This document shows, one piece after another, positions 1 through 4,726 of a stretch of 5,453 nucleotides of DNA. Position numbers and translations under genes: made by a program. Position 1 is the first letter of the stretch. Every line of letters starts with the position of its first letter. The stretch is from Halarsenatibacter sp964462585 (GTDB taxonomy: Bacteria; Bacillota; Halanaerobiia; Halanaerobiales; Halarsenatibacteraceae), in NCBI GenBank assembly GCA_964462585.1, contig CAYXAK010000105.1:1-5453 (forward strand), in the 5' to 3' direction. The notes below the pieces were generated by a model that did no database searches, had not been told where the DNA came from, and saw only the letters and a list, made by a program, of their open reading frames with translations.

Positions 1-1642
1 GATCATTGTTCTCGACCATGCGATCTGCGCGCTGGCCGTCTACACCCAGCGAGGAGATAACGCCCTGGAAATGACCATTAATCGTGCTGCCGTCCAGATC
101 TGCAAACTCAGTCTCGTCTATAACATCTGAGAGCAGGCCGGCGTTGGAACCGCTGCCCACGCTGGGATCGAAGGAGATATTGGCCTCACCTGTATCGTGC
201 AGGCCGAAATTGAAGTTATTTTCCAGCTCTATTTCATCCTCTTCGTCCAGCTCTTCATTTACAGCATCAAAAAGATCTTCAGTGGAGATGTTTTCCAGAT
301 CCTCGACAGAATAATCTTCAGCATCGATTTCCTGGCCATCCACTGTGAATTCAAATTCTCCATCAACTCGCTCGGCCTCAACTCTGTATTCCTGCACCGT
401 CTCACCCTGGTACTGTTCGGCAAAGCGAAACTCGGCCGACTCGTCGCTCAGCTCGATCACATCTATGCTGTAATCATAATCCTGATCAAAATCTTCTTCT
501 AAATCATCCAGATCGGTGGCATCTTCGCCCACTACCAGGCGGGCCACACCGGGATTATCGCTGTAGTTACCGGCAGCGATATTCTCCACAGAATCCTGGA
601 TGCCCTCTGTCAGGCCAATCGCCTGAGATTCATCCTCGGGACCGGTATCGACTGTGAAAAAGTCACCGCCCCGCTCCAGATTGGCAGTGAAGCCGGTTTC
701 ATGGCGGGCATTGAATTCCCCGGTCAGTGTCTCCGCCATCTGATTCAGCTCATCTATATAGGAGGGCACTTCATCATCGCGCACCTCCATTATGCCGGCA
801 AGTTCACCGCCTTCAATCGAAGCCTCCCTGTCCACATGGGAGTGACGCACATCATCCTCCAGACCCACATCATCTTCTTCTATTTCCAGTTCATTAACTA
901 CTGTCCCATCAACTACATTGACACCGCCCAGATTTATGTTCACATTGCCGGCCGCATCTTCGCTGGCGGAGATATCGACCAGCTCGTTCAGTTCATCAAC
1001 CAGCAGATCGCGCCGATCCCGCAGGTCATTGGCATCCTGACCGCTGGATTCGGCGTGGACTATCTCCTTATTGAGGTCGGCTATGCGGTCGAAGCTGGAA
1101 TTTATCTCATCGACTGTTGATCTCACATCATCATTGAGTGAGCGCTGATAATCGCTGAGCTGGCGGTGAAGTGTGTTAAAGGTATCGGCAAGTGTCTCAC
1201 CGCGCTGGCGCACTTCCTCGCGCACCGCGTCATTCTCGGGATTATTGCTCAGCTCCTGCAGTGAGTTGCGGAAATCCGTCAGGGCCTGATCGAGATTGTT
1301 CTCGGAAGGTTCGTTAAATATCAGCTCTATCCGCTCCAGCCCTTCCGACCTCTTCTCCCACAGGCCGGAAGCCTGGTTCTGCTGCCTTATCTGGCCATCT
1401 ATAAATTGATCGCGCTGGCGGTTGATGCTCTCCACCTCGACACCGGTTCCGATCTGGCCGGCATCTGCCGGCTGGTTGCGGGCGGTCCTGGTATAGGGGC
1501 GTGTCGGTGCCATCTCGGCCCGCTGGCGTGAATAGCCCTCGGTATTGGCATTGGCCACATTATGCCCGGCAGTATCCAGGGCTTTCTGATGTGACTGCAG
1601 TGAGCTCAGCGCTGTATTTAAAACTGTAAACTGGTTGGTCAT
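1..1642 (-). CDS. flgK: Flagellar hook-associated protein 1 (FlgK), 3'-truncated by window edge
   Basis: FlgK forms the junction between the flagellar hook and the filament, and is exported through the flagellar type III apparatus. The 547 codons in view start at ATG 1642-1640, preceded by an AAAGGA ribosome binding site. The N-terminus carries the FlgK/rod-family motif LDTAGHNVANANTEGYSRQ (residues 22-40), followed by a helical coiled region to about residue 230 (D0/D1), then a large acidic middle domain with very Asp/Glu-rich stretches at about 372-391 and 445-475. The last visible residues (about 532-547, LGVDGQRADRMVENND) match the start of the conserved C-terminal helix of FlgK. Roughly 50 residues, including the usual DEEM..L..YQ.AY segment, must therefore lie beyond the edge. 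It is the third gene of flgM-flgN-flgK, 114 bp after flgN, with no terminator seen between them. The high acidity suggests a salt-adapted protein. FlgL could share the D0 features, but the length and the N-terminal motif favour FlgK. Confidence 0.95.
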   Translation of the reverse strand, partial: MTNQFTVLNTALSSLQSHQKALDTAGHNVANANTEGYSRQRAEMAPTRPYTRTARNQPADAGQIGTGVEVESINRQRDQFIDGQIRQQNQASGLWEKRSEGLERIELIFNEPSENNLDQALTDFRNSLQELSNNPENDAVREEVRQRGETLADTFNTLHRQLSDYQRSLNDDVRSTVDEINSSFDRIADLNKEIVHAESSGQDANDLRDRRDLLVDELNELVDISASEDAAGNVNINLGGVNVVDGTVVNELEIEEDDVGLEDDVRHSHVDREASIEGGELAGIMEVRDDEVPSYIDELNQMAETLTGEFNARHETGFTANLERGGDFFTVDTGPEDESQAIGLTEGIQDSVENIAAGNYSDNPGVARLVVGEDATDLDDLEEDFDQDYDYSIDVIELSDESAEFRFAEQYQGETVQEYRVEAERVDGEFEFTVDGQEIDAEDYSVEDLENISTEDLFDAVNEELDEEDEIELENNFNFGLHDTGEANISFDPSVGSGSNAGLLSDVIDETEFADLDGSTINGHFQGVISSLGVDGQRADRMVENND

Positions 1643-1756
1643 AAAATCTCATCCTTTCACTGCTGTTTCAGCTGTTTCACTTTTAAAATCTATCATGTTC
1701 TCCGGGCGCTCAAACTCTGCTCGTGTGCTGTTCAGGGCTTCTGTTCAAGGGCTTGC

Positions 1757-2293
1757 TCAGGCCCTGCGGTCGATGATGCTGCTGGACTGGCCGCCATTAT
1801 CCTCCCGGCCGCTTCCATCCGGCTGATAGGTGCTTTCCGGTTCGGCCCCCTGCAGCAGTACCTTCAGTGAAAATTCGTTGAATTTCATGGCTTCCAGCAG
1901 CAGCTCGCGGTTCTGCTCGTTCAGCCTTTCCAGATCCCGCAGAAGCTTCTGCAGGCTCTCCTGCTGTGAGGCCAGCCTCTCTCTCAACCCGGAAAGCATG
2001 CTCTCATTCTCCATATTCTCCATATACTCAATAAGTGCAGATAGATTGAAATCTCCGGGTTCAATACCGTCTATTTTATGTGTCAGTTTCTGGCTGACTG
2101 TCCGGCGCCTGGCCTCCAGGTCATCAATCTCTTCCATTAGCTGTTCTTCCCGCTCGACCACATCCATGAGCTCATCTATCTCACTGCCGACTATGGCTTC
2201 CTGCTTCTCCTCGGCCATCTGATATAGCTGGCGGTGTCTGGATTCCAGGGCGGAAAGGACCTCACACAGCCTATCGATCTGCTCTGCTATCAT
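1757..2293 (-). CDS. flgN: Flagellar export chaperone FlgN
   Basis: FlgN is the cytoplasmic chaperone that binds the C-terminal helices of FlgK and FlgL and delivers them to the flagellar export gate. This 178-residue protein is almost entirely helical and rich in Glu, Gln, Leu and Arg. A first coiled segment (about 1-75) is followed by a short break (GIEPGDFN, 75-83) and a second long coiled segment (about 90-150). The end of the second helix and the turn after it (NRELLLEAMKFNEFSLKVLL, then STYQPDGSG at 154-162) fit the FlgN family C-terminus, which commonly ends with a Tyr-x-x-x-Gly turn. The final 16 residues are polar and probably disordered. The start codon overlaps the flgM stop as TGATG, and an AAGGAG site lies inside flgM 10 bases upstream, so translation is probably coupled to flgM. 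Position between flgM and flgK supports the call strongly; sequence alone would give only 'coiled-coil protein'. Confidence 0.9.
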   Translation of the reverse strand: MIAEQIDRLCEVLSALESRHRQLYQMAEEKQEAIVGSEIDELMDVVEREEQLMEEIDDLEARRRTVSQKLTHKIDGIEPGDFNLSALIEYMENMENESMLSGLRERLASQQESLQKLLRDLERLNEQNRELLLEAMKFNEFSLKVLLQGAEPESTYQPDGSGREDNGGQSSSIIDRRA

Positions 2294-2592
2294 CAGCTCT
2301 GCTCTCCTTCCAGCTCATTCAACTCGGCCAGTATGCTCTCCGCCACCTGTTCGGGATCAACTTCATAATTGCCGCTCTGCACCTGCTGACGCAGCTCCTG
2401 TACGCGTTCACTGCGCACCTCGGGCACCTCGTCCATCTGCCGGGCCACATTGTGAATCTGGCGGGCCTCAGCAGAAATCTCCATGCTGTCACCGCTCTCG
2501 CGCTGCTGCCCGGCCCCGTCCCTGTCAAGAAGCCGGCGCTGCTGCTGATAGATTTTCTGGAGCTGCCCGGAGTTAACTCCTTCAATTCTCAT
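2293..2592 (-). CDS. flgM: Anti-sigma-28 factor FlgM
   Basis: FlgM binds sigma-28 (FliA/SigD) and holds late flagellar genes off until the hook-basal body is finished and FlgM is exported. The 99-residue protein has the family layout: a polar, probably unfolded N-terminal half (1-40), the SMEIS box (36-40), then the sigma-binding C-terminal half with PEVRSERVQELRQQV (57-71), the SGNYEVD turn (73-79) and the helix PEQVAESILAELNEL (80-94). Length is typical or slightly long for the family. ATG 2592-2590 is chosen because a strong GAGGTGA site lies 6 bases upstream at 2599-2605. A sigma-28-like promoter about 80 bases upstream predicts autoregulation: FlgM would limit its own transcription. It is followed directly by flgN (1-base overlap) and then flgK. 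Confidence 0.93.
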   Translation of the reverse strand: MRIEGVNSGQLQKIYQQQRRLLDRDGAGQQRESGDSMEISAEARQIHNVARQMDEVPEVRSERVQELRQQVQSGNYEVDPEQVAESILAELNELEGEQS

Positions 2593-2598
2593 GATCTT

Positions 2599-2605
2599 TC
2601 ACCTC
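2599..2605 (-). promoter_or_regulatory. Ribosome binding site of flgM
   Basis: GAGGTGA on the minus strand, 6 bases before the flgM ATG, is the best Shine-Dalgarno match in the window. It fixes the start of flgM. It lies only 3 bases from a perfect A/T-rich palindrome that could fold in the leader and modulate access to this site. Confidence 0.8.
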
Positions 2606-2608
2606 GCA

Positions 2609-2629
2609 AAAATTTTGGCGCAAAATTTT
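2609..2629. repeat. Perfect 21-bp palindrome upstream of flgM
   Basis: Two 9-base arms, AAAATTTTG and CAAAATTTT, are separated by GCG and match perfectly. On the minus strand the element sits in the flgM leader, immediately upstream of the Shine-Dalgarno site. It could be an operator for a dimeric regulator or an mRNA hairpin near the ribosome binding site. The arms themselves are nearly self-complementary (AAAATTTT), so a DNA-binding site or bent DNA is as likely as an RNA hairpin. It is not followed by a T-run and is not a terminator. Confidence 0.6.
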
Positions 2630-2668
2630 ACTGACTTTCCTGCTGACTTCCCTTTCGACTCATTAGTT

Positions 2669-2695
2669 ATATCGGCTTTTTTACAAAAAAATTAA
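2669..2695 (-). promoter_or_regulatory. Sigma-28 (SigD/FliA) type promoter for flgM-flgN-flgK
   Basis: Read on the minus strand this is TTAA, 15 bases, then GCCGATAT. The sigma-28 consensus in Firmicutes is close to TAAA-N15-GCCGATAA/T, so the -10 element (2669-2676) is essentially ideal, the spacing is exact, and the -35 element (2692-2695) has one mismatch. Transcription would start near position 2662 and give a leader of about 70 bases. The -35 element and the T-rich spacer coincide with the tail of the upstream terminator. The fit to flgM, a known sigma-28-dependent gene in B. subtilis, makes a chance match unlikely. Confidence 0.8.
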
Positions 2696-2734
2696 CAGCA
2701 GCCAGGCGCCCTCAGCGGCCCTTTACTGCTGTTA
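2685..2734 (-). terminator. Rho-independent terminator after yvyF, before flgM
   Basis: On the minus strand the arm TAACAGCAG (2734-2726) pairs perfectly with CTGCTGTTA (2701-2693). Inside it a second GC-rich stem forms (AGGGCC with GGCGCCT, one bulged G). The outer stem is followed directly by A and seven T (2691-2685). This is a good intrinsic terminator for transcripts arriving from yvyF. The plus strand shows no T-run after the hairpin, so it acts in one direction only. Its T-tract is also the spacer of the flgM promoter. Confidence 0.8.
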
Positions 2735-2779
2735 GATAAGTTTATATGCTTCATACTCGCTAATAACCCTTTATTACCC
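2725..2779. repeat. 55-bp direct repeat, copy 1 (left flank of N gap)
   Basis: These 55 bases, up to the first N, are identical to the 55 bases immediately after the Ns (2880-2934). The copy includes one arm of the terminator hairpin (2726-2734) and a small inverted repeat, TAATAA-CCCT-TTATTA (2761-2776). The placement exactly at both gap edges points to a shared contig end, not a biological repeat. Confidence 0.9.
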
Positions 2780-2879
2780 NNNNNNNNNNNNNNNNNNNNN
2801 NNNNNNNNNNNNNNNNNNNNNNNNNNNNNNNNNNNNNNNNNNNNNNNNNNNNNNNNNNNNNNNNNNNNNNNNNNNNNNN
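2780..2879. other. Assembly gap of exactly 100 N
   Basis: One hundred consecutive Ns, the usual placeholder for a scaffold gap of unknown size. Both edges carry the same 55-bp sequence, so the two contigs probably overlap and little or no sequence may be missing. No claim about coding content is possible here. The open frame that runs through the Ns on the minus strand is not evidence for a gene. Confidence 0.95.
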
Positions 2880-2934
2880 ACTGCTGTTAGATAAGTTTAT
2901 ATGCTTCATACTCGCTAATAACCCTTTATTACCC
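2880..2934. repeat. 55-bp direct repeat, copy 2 (right flank of N gap)
   Basis: Identical to 2725-2779. This copy carries only the 5' arm (minus-strand sense) of the terminator, without a partner arm in the known sequence, as expected if it is the end of a contig that truly continues into the sequence at 2724 and leftwards. Confidence 0.9.
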
Positions 2935-2964
2935 TGTTTTTCTGACTCTGTCATTTGCTGTTTA

Positions 2965-3411
2965 TCATTTATCCTTCTTTTTGCGTCGGTTGATTCTATC
3001 TCTGGTGTACATCTTCTGCTCTTTACCGCTGGAGCTTTTATCCTTTTTATCCTTCATCTTTTTCCTGCTCCTATCACCACCGCCGCTGAGACCGCTTACC
3101 AGCTCGTCCTTGCAGCTCTGGCAGAAGCGGCCGCTTTCAATCTGCGTACCGCAGCGCTCACACTCCAGCAGCAGGTCTACATCCAGGCCGTCGGCTAACA
3201 GCCGGCCCTCTTTCACAAATTTTATTATGAGCTCTTCCTCCACACCCGTCTCATCGTGCACTTCCTCCACGGTGGCATTGGGAAAATCCCAGAGATACTC
3301 CTTTACCTTCTGATACTTCTCCTCTTCTTCGTCGCGGCAGACCTGACATATATTCTCACCATGATCGGGCGAGAAGAGCGAGCCGCATTTCTTGCAGTTT
3401 TTCAGATCCAC
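2965..3411 (-). CDS. yvyF: YvyF-like flagellar operon protein (TIGR03826-type)
   Basis: This small cytoplasmic protein is encoded next to flgM in many Firmicutes; its role in motility is not firmly established. From the GTG start it has 148 residues. It contains a first zinc-ribbon pair (C6, C9, C22, C25), a central helix-turn-helix-like segment (about 44-75, NATVEEVHDETGVEEELIIK), a second zinc-ribbon pair (C84, C87, C97, C100) and a very basic Lys/Arg tail (113-148). GTG at 3411-3409 is preferred over the upstream in-frame TTG (3432-3430). AAAGGGGG lies 7 bases before the GTG, the resulting N-terminus MDLKNCKKCG fits the family pattern of a Cys pair right after the start, and the TTG has no ribosome binding site and lies by a TATAAT. 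A terminator separates it from flgM. In B. subtilis the order comF-yvyF-flgM-flgN-flgK is known; here the upstream neighbour is not comF. Confidence 0.85.
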   Translation of the reverse strand: MDLKNCKKCGSLFSPDHGENICQVCRDEEEEKYQKVKEYLWDFPNATVEEVHDETGVEEELIIKFVKEGRLLADGLDVDLLLECERCGTQIESGRFCQSCKDELVSGLSGGGDRSRKKMKDKKDKSSSGKEQKMYTRDRINRRKKKDK

Positions 3412-3418
3412 GGTTTTG

Positions 3419-3426
3419 CCCCCTTT
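3419..3426 (-). promoter_or_regulatory. Ribosome binding site deciding the GTG start of yvyF
   Basis: AAAGGGGG on the minus strand, 7 bases before GTG 3411-3409. It would fall inside the coding region if translation began at the upstream TTG, so it argues for the shorter protein. Confidence 0.6.
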
Positions 3427-3428
3427 GC

Positions 3429-3488
3429 TCAAATTATATAAGCTTGAATTTTGTCAGCATAAATTATATCTGCAAAAATTTTATCAGC
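3429..3488 (-). repeat. Two tandem degenerate 30-bp repeats with TATAAT boxes upstream of yvyF
   Basis: Unit 1 (3459-3488) and unit 2 (3429-3458) are adjacent and match at about 22 of 30 bases. In minus-strand sense each reads GCTGAYAAAATT, three variable bases, GC, and then TATAATTT near the end. The two TATAAT boxes (3463-3468 and 3433-3438) resemble sigma-A -10 elements and are 30 bp apart. Neither has a convincing -35 box at 16-18 bases; the CTGACA in unit 2 lies only 13 bases upstream of its TATAAT. The block fills most of the 85-bp space between the BsuPI-domain gene and yvyF, so it probably holds the yvyF promoter or an operator, but the class of promoter is unclear. Confidence 0.5.
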
Positions 3489-3496
3489 ACCTTCTA

Positions 3497-4456
3497 TCAG
3501 CGCTGCCGGATCTCTATGGGCAGTGAATTGAGCGGTATCTCCTCCCGGGAAACTATCTCTCCTGTCAGCATATAATCACCGCTCTCCAGCTCGGCGCTGA
3601 GCGTGAAGCTCTCCTGCCAGCTGAGATGATCGCCGGGCTCCAGACGGCGGGACTGAAGGGCCATGGTGAAGGCCCTGCCGTCGGACCAGCGCCATTCCTC
3701 CCAGCCATTTCTGAAGATCATGATATCGTAGAGCTGACCGGTGTTAAACTCCAGTGTCTGTTCCCGGCCGGAAAGGTTCCAGATCTTGATCTCCACGTTC
3801 ACCTCATCACCGCTGCGGTAAAAGGTGTCATCGGCTTCCAGCCAGGCGGCATACTTAATCTCCTCGGCTCTGAGCTCCCGGACCAAAAGCCTGGTCAGCT
3901 CCGGCCCTATGAATATCTCACCCTCATCCTCATCTTCATCTCCAGCGACTACCGGGCTCTGGAAGAGTTCCTCACCGGCAAATTCCATCTCATCCAGATA
4001 GAATGATACCTCTTCTGCTCCATTTTCAGCCGGCTCGGGCGGCATGGCTGCCGGGCAGTCCAGTTCGTCTTCGGGATACCTGGCCTCCAGTTCCTCGCTC
4101 TCCAGCACTGTGATGATAACTCTGTCTCCCTCGCGTTCGATCTCCCAGCCGTAGTATTCTGCCAGATCAGACAGGCTGATGGTCTGCATGCCGGCGGTTT
4201 CCCGCCCGGGCAGATGGGCTATCCCGGCTCCGGCTTCCTCGGCCGGCAGATACGGCTCATAACAAAACCCATTGGCCCTGACCTCACCGCTGAGAAAAGA
4301 ACCGGCCGGGCCGGCGGCTGTGCCGATAATCCCACCGGCGGTCAGTAGTGACGGCAGCATCAATAACATCAACAAAAACAGCGTCAGGGCCGCAGTGTAA
4401 ATCAGGCTGATATCGGTGATATCGAAGGTGGAAAGGACGGAAAAATTTTCTCTCAT
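3497..4456 (-). CDS. Membrane-anchored acidic protein with stalk-like and BsuPI-type domains
   Basis: A 319-residue protein. A hydrophobic segment at about 17-46 (ISLIYTAALTLFLLMLLMLP and on) is an uncleaved anchor or signal sequence, placing the rest outside the membrane. Residues about 88-118 (MQTISLSDLAEYYGWEIEREG, then VIITV) resemble half of a copper-amine-oxidase N-terminal-like stalk domain, and IFIGPELTRLL (181-191) may be its continuation. An acidic linker lies between (DEDEDEGE, 173-180). Residues about 200-300 form a BsuPI-like beta domain: YRSGDEVNVEIKIWNLSG, then the aromatic stretch FRNGWEEWRWSDG (248-260) and LEPGDHLSW. BsuPI is named after an intracellular B. subtilis protease inhibitor, but most relatives are of unknown role, so no inhibitor function is claimed. 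ATG 4456-4454 has GGGGG 7 bases upstream. The strong acidity suggests a salt-adapted extracellular protein. It lies upstream of yvyF on the same strand; a flagellar role is not shown. Confidence 0.75.
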   Translation of the reverse strand: MRENFSVLSTFDITDISLIYTAALTLFLLMLLMLPSLLTAGGIIGTAAGPAGSFLSGEVRANGFCYEPYLPAEEAGAGIAHLPGRETAGMQTISLSDLAEYYGWEIEREGDRVIITVLESEELEARYPEDELDCPAAMPPEPAENGAEEVSFYLDEMEFAGEELFQSPVVAGDEDEDEGEIFIGPELTRLLVRELRAEEIKYAAWLEADDTFYRSGDEVNVEIKIWNLSGREQTLEFNTGQLYDIMIFRNGWEEWRWSDGRAFTMALQSRRLEPGDHLSWQESFTLSAELESGDYMLTGEIVSREEIPLNSLPIEIRQR

Positions 4457-4492
4457 GGCATAACCCCCGCAAAAAGATATTGCAAAACTTAA

Positions 4493-4540
4493 ATTTCCGG
4501 GCTCTTCCGGACACTCATTGATTTCCGGACTCTTACTGAT
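4493..4540 (-). repeat. Tandem 18-bp repeats in the leader of the BsuPI-domain gene
   Basis: Two adjacent 18-base units, ATCAGTAAGAGTCCGGAA (4540-4523) and ATCAATGAGTGTCCGGAA (4522-4505) in minus-strand sense, agree at 15 of 18 positions. They are followed by a shortened third copy, GAGCCCGGAA (4504-4495). Each ends in the near-palindrome TCCGGAA. The array starts just downstream of a TATAAT box and lies within the likely 5' untranslated leader, which suggests operator sites or a leader element. It is not open to a long frame of its own. Confidence 0.65.
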
Positions 4541-4541
4541 A

Positions 4542-4571
4542 ATTATATCGTTTTTTGCGGCAAAATGCGAA
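4542..4571 (-). promoter_or_regulatory. Putative sigma-A promoter for the BsuPI-domain gene
   Basis: On the minus strand TTCGCA (4571-4566, 4 of 6 matches to TTGACA), an 18-base spacer, then a perfect TATAAT (4547-4542). The start of transcription would fall near 4535, so the 18-bp repeats would lie at the very 5' end of the mRNA. The same stretch contains ACGATAT, reminiscent of a sigma-28 -10 element, but no TAAA-like box is found at 15-16 bases. Confidence 0.45.
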
Positions 4572-4638
4572 TTTTAGAGCGGGTAAATTAAGACCAATCT
4601 CAATTCAGGGGGATATATTGGGTATGGTGAGGGACAGG

Positions 4639-4668
4639 TGGACATATCAGCCGGGACTTATGTATAAT
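4639..4668 (+). promoter_or_regulatory. Putative sigma-A promoter for the radical SAM gene
   Basis: TGGACA (4639-4644, 5 of 6 matches to TTGACA), an 18-base spacer and a perfect TATAAT (4663-4668). Transcription would start around 4675, about 30 bases before the start codon. Together with the minus-strand promoter this makes 4457-4706 a divergent promoter region. Confidence 0.6.
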
Positions 4669-4702
4669 AGGGGTAGAGATGAGAAAGAAGGGGAGGAGTC
4701 GC

Positions 4703-4726
4703 AAAGATGACCGAAAAGATGACCGA
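4703..4726 (+). repeat. Perfect 12-bp tandem duplication over the start codon
   Basis: AAAGATGACCGA occurs twice back to back (4703-4714 and 4715-4726), giving two in-frame ATG codons four residues apart (protein start MTEKMTD). The ribosome binding site GGAGGAG (4692-4698) is well spaced only from the first ATG. Confidence 0.7.

Larger units (their letters stand above)
2593..2964. other. flgM-yvyF intergenic region (372 bp including 100 N)
   Basis: No protein gene is accepted here. Read on the minus strand from yvyF, the region contains about 30 bases after the yvyF stop, the 55-bp copy, the gap, the second 55-bp copy running into the terminator, the sigma-28 promoter, the 21-bp palindrome and the flgM ribosome binding site. 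If the two 55-bp copies are one sequence, the true spacer is about 217 bp. Confidence 0.7.

Noticed and set aside
84..1120. Plus-strand open frames inside flgK
   Set aside because: Their protein sequences look like shadows (runs of Ser, His-Ile-Ile patterns) and the minus strand holds an unmistakable FlgK throughout.
1649..1696. 15-codon minus-strand ORF just before flgK, stop overlapping the flgK ribosome binding site
   Set aside because: Its GGAG is only 3 bases from the ATG, too close to work well, and there is no other support for a leader peptide.
1830..2222. 130-codon plus-strand frame rich in Ser
   Set aside because: Antisense shadow of flgN, with composition dictated by the Glu and Leu codons on the other strand.
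2319..2585. 88-codon minus-strand frame within flgM
   Set aside because: Out-of-frame shadow; the flgM frame has the family motifs and the good ribosome binding site.
2761..2776. Small inverted repeat TAATAA-CCCT-TTATTA as an operator
   Set aside because: Six A/T-only arms next to an assembly gap; expected by chance in A/T-rich DNA.
2725..2934. CRISPR array or mobile element ends at the 55-bp repeats
   Set aside because: Only two copies, each touching the N gap, with no spacer series, no terminal inverted repeats and no transposase.
2760..2954. Minus-strand open frame running through the Ns
   Set aside because: More than half of it is unknown bases in a placeholder of arbitrary length, so the frame has no meaning as drawn.
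3463..3506. Possible terminator after the BsuPI-domain gene (AGCGCT with GGTGCT, then an A/T stretch)
   Set aside because: The stem is six pairs including two G-U, and the T-run is interrupted by A residues; too weak to call.
3626..4006. 126-codon plus-strand frame opposite the BsuPI-domain gene
   Set aside because: No ribosome binding site or domain pattern; the minus-strand protein has clear anchor and domain structure.
4284..4514. 76-codon minus-strand frame overlapping the start of the BsuPI-domain gene
   Set aside because: Overlaps the true gene out of frame, and its first part is made of the 18-bp repeat leader.
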